A stretch of DNA of 6,705 nucleotides from Pseudomonadota bacterium (GTDB lineage: Bacteria > Pseudomonadota > Alphaproteobacteria > UBA9655): positions 1-6,705 of the forward strand of contig JAKBAL010000127.1 of the NCBI GenBank assembly GCA_021809225.1, in the 5' to 3' direction. The stretch's first letter is position 1, and each line of letters starts with the position of its first letter. Position numbers and translations under genes: made by a program. Under the pieces are notes generated by a model. That model was given only the letters and a program-made list of their open reading frames with translations, was not told the origin of the DNA and did not search any database. This document shows, piece by piece, positions 5,446 through 6,705 of this stretch.

Positions 5446-6024
5446 TCAAATCCACTCATCTAAAGTAACAGGCTCAGGCACTTTAAAAAGGGCGTGAAAA
5501 GCATCCGTGATGGATGAGACAAATTGAAAATATTTCTTATGCTCAGGTTTTGCAAAATGTTGTTCAATAATAGTGTTAATAAGCTCTCTGAGGGGTGACC
5601 AATATTCATTAATATTAATAAAAATAATTTGTTTTTCATGAAGTGCTATTTGTCGCCATGTAATCAATTCGAAAACTTCATCGAGGGTTCCGAAACCCCC
5701 AGGAAGTACAAAGAAAGCGTCTGAATTCTCAAATATAAGGCGTTTTCGCATATGCATTGTCTCTACCATATGTAACTCCGTAATCTCCAAATTGGGTTTT
5801 TCAATATTACTTAGGTTCTGAGGCATGAAACCAATGACCTTTCCTCCATTACTCATCGTCGCACGAGCAAGCTCTCCCATGAGCCCTTGGGCTCCTCCTC
5901 CATAAATGAGAGTTATTTCACGCTTCGCCAGTTGTTCGCCGAGCTCTATTGCAGCTTGTTTATAGATATCGCTCACCGTATCGTAAGAGCTACAATACAC
6001 GCCAATGGATTGAATTTCTTTCAT
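5446..6024 (-). CDS. LOG-family protein (cytokinin riboside 5'-monophosphate phosphoribohydrolase type)
   Basis: This is a Rossmann-fold protein of the LOG family (TIGR00730 type), often mislabelled lysine decarboxylase. Characterised members hydrolyse nucleoside 5'-monophosphates to a free base and ribose 5-phosphate, including cytokinin precursors. From the chosen start the protein has 192 residues. It begins with the beta strand IQSIGVYCSS, followed by LIYGGGAQGLMG (about 39-50), MHMRKR (90-95) and the defining PGGFGTLDE motif (108-116) with the conserved Glu; ELITWRQIALHEK follows, as usual. An upstream in-frame TTG at 6054 would add ten residues. The ATG at 6024 is preferred because AAGGA lies about seven bases before it and the N-terminus then matches the family. 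The gene is divergent from psd across a 79-bp gap and heads the minus-strand series. In bacteria outside plants the natural substrate is usually unknown, so cytokinin production should not be assumed. Confidence 0.92.
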   Translation of the reverse strand: MKEIQSIGVYCSSYDTVSDIYKQAAIELGEQLAKREITLIYGGGAQGLMGELARATMSNGGKVIGFMPQNLSNIEKPNLEITELHMVETMHMRKRLIFENSDAFFVLPGGFGTLDEVFELITWRQIALHEKQIIFININEYWSPLRELINTIIEQHFAKPEHKKYFQFVSSITDAFHALFKVPEPVTLDEWI

Positions 6025-6070
6025 TTTCTCATCCTTTCGAAAGACGATAGCCAATGTGAAGGAAAACGAC

Positions 6071-6093
6071 TATAAAATCCATATGTTTTTATA
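6071..6093. promoter_or_regulatory. AT-rich inverted repeat in the LOG-psd divergent gap
   Basis: TATAAAA (6071-6077) and TTTTATA (6087-6093) form a perfect 7-bp inverted repeat around nine bases. It lies between the two divergent start codons and adjoins the psd ribosome site, so it could be an operator or contain -10 boxes for both directions. AT-rich symmetry is common by chance, so confidence is low. Confidence 0.3.
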
Positions 6094-6103
6094 AGGAGAA
6101 TTC

Positions 6104-6705
6104 ATGAAAAGTATTATAGCTCCCCTCCATCGTGCCGGATGGCTTTTTATTGCTCTTTTTGCTGGGGTAACACTTACCCTCATGTTATTTTCTCAAATAG
6201 GAGGAATCATTGGAATCGTATTAACGGGCTGGTGTATTTACTTTTTTCGTAATCCCCGCCGTGTCACTCCCCTGACGGAAGGTCTTGTCATCAGCCCTGC
6301 TGATGGGATTGTCACAAAAATAGAAAAAGCAACTCCTCCTAAAGAACTTAAGTGGGAAAAAAAGGCCTTAACCCGGATCAGCATTTTTTTAAATGTTTTT
6401 GATGTCCATGTTAATCGCATTCCCATAGATGGGATCATTACGAAGATTCACTATCATCCTGGAAAGTTTTTTAATGCTTCTTTGGATAAGGCAAGCCTTC
6501 ATAACGAGAGAAACTCCCTCATCATCAGAACATCTTCAGGTCAAGACATTCTCGTCATCCAAATTGCAGGGCTTATTGCCCGACGAATCTTATGCGAAGT
6601 TAAGACGAATCAACAGGTAAAAGCTGGAGAAACCTATGGAATTATTCGCTTCGGCAGCCGCGTTGATCTTTATCTTCCAGAAGGAATTAACCCCCAGATC
6701 GTTGA
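6104..6705 (+). CDS. psd: Phosphatidylserine decarboxylase proenzyme (runs off right edge)
   Basis: This enzyme decarboxylates phosphatidylserine to phosphatidylethanolamine, the last step in making that major membrane lipid. It cleaves itself to create a pyruvoyl group that serves as cofactor. The reading frame gives 200 complete codons and is cut by the window edge. Two hydrophobic segments (about 12-30 and 32-48) anchor the protein in the inner membrane. SPADG (64-68) holds the likely active-site Asp67, and FDVHVNR (99-105) the likely His102. NERNSLII follows at 134-141. The self-cleavage site is the Gly184-Ser185 pair in RFGSRVDLYLP (182-192). This is the short type found in alphaproteobacteria, usually about 210-230 residues, so only a short C-terminus is missing. 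A strong AAGGAG ribosome site five bases before the ATG fixes the start. In many alphaproteobacteria the phosphatidylserine synthase gene pssA follows directly; it would lie beyond the right edge. Confidence 0.93.
   Translation, partial: MKSIIAPLHRAGWLFIALFAGVTLTLMLFSQIGGIIGIVLTGWCIYFFRNPRRVTPLTEGLVISPADGIVTKIEKATPPKELKWEKKALTRISIFLNVFDVHVNRIPIDGIITKIHYHPGKFFNASLDKASLHNERNSLIIRTSSGQDILVIQIAGLIARRILCEVKTNQQVKAGETYGIIRFGSRVDLYLPEGINPQIV

Noticed and set aside
6025..6054. TTG start at 6054 giving a LOG-family protein ten residues longer
   Set aside because: The ATG at 6024 has a well-spaced AAGGA and matches the family N-terminus; the ribosome site itself lies inside the putative extension.
5887..6075. 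Plus-strand open frame of 62 codons opposite the LOG-family gene
   Set aside because: It is antisense to conserved LOG coding sequence and has no recognisable product.
6238..6620. Minus- and plus-strand open frames inside psd
   Set aside because: Both are in wrong frames of a clearly conserved phosphatidylserine decarboxylase and have no recognisable product.
1..6705. CRISPR array, tRNA or rRNA gene, insertion sequence with transposase, prophage or defence genes
   Set aside because: No regularly spaced repeats, no tRNA-like clover-leaf, no transposase, integrase, phage or defence protein seen on either strand.

Overview
The window reads as part of a low-GC alphaproteobacterial chromosome. 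The evidence is the alphaproteobacterial form of AddB at the left edge, a stand-alone LON substrate-binding-domain protein next to a Trm112-family protein, and a short phosphatidylserine decarboxylase of the non-E. coli type at the right edge. The low GC and long T/A tracts suggest a host-associated lineage, for example a Holosporales- or Rickettsiales-like bacterium. That placement is inference, because no rRNA or other marker gene is present.

Layout from left to right: the N-terminal 143 codons of addB on the minus strand run off the left edge. An AT-rich divergent gap of about 350 bp follows, then a single plus-strand, very AT-rich acyltransferase-3 membrane protein. After it come six minus-strand genes, in transcription order: LOG-family nucleotide hydrolase, LON-domain protein, Trm112-like protein, exported Fe superoxide dismutase, small lipoprotein, and a FadL/OmpP1-like outer-membrane protein. 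A divergently transcribed phosphatidylserine decarboxylase (psd) on the plus strand runs off the right edge.

The last three minus-strand genes (SOD, lipoprotein, FadL-like protein) are separated by only about 30-55 bp, and all three products carry export signals. They probably form an envelope or periplasm expression unit. The LOG, LON-domain and Trm112 products are cytoplasmic and housekeeping-like. A promoter-like TATAAT lies in front of the LON-domain gene, so transcription of the downstream genes may start there.

The most interesting non-coding signals are three. (1) The 163-bp gap between the LON-domain and Trm112 genes is almost filled by a 141-bp structure with perfect 9-bp inverted ends and two nested palindromes. 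(2) A strong two-part hairpin between the Trm112 and SOD genes pairs with the SOD ribosome-binding site. (3) A promoter-like sequence with a perfect TTGACA lies at the 3' end of the FadL-like gene and points antisense into it. I found no clearly new multi-gene system; the coding genes belong to known families except the small lipoprotein, which I do not recognise.
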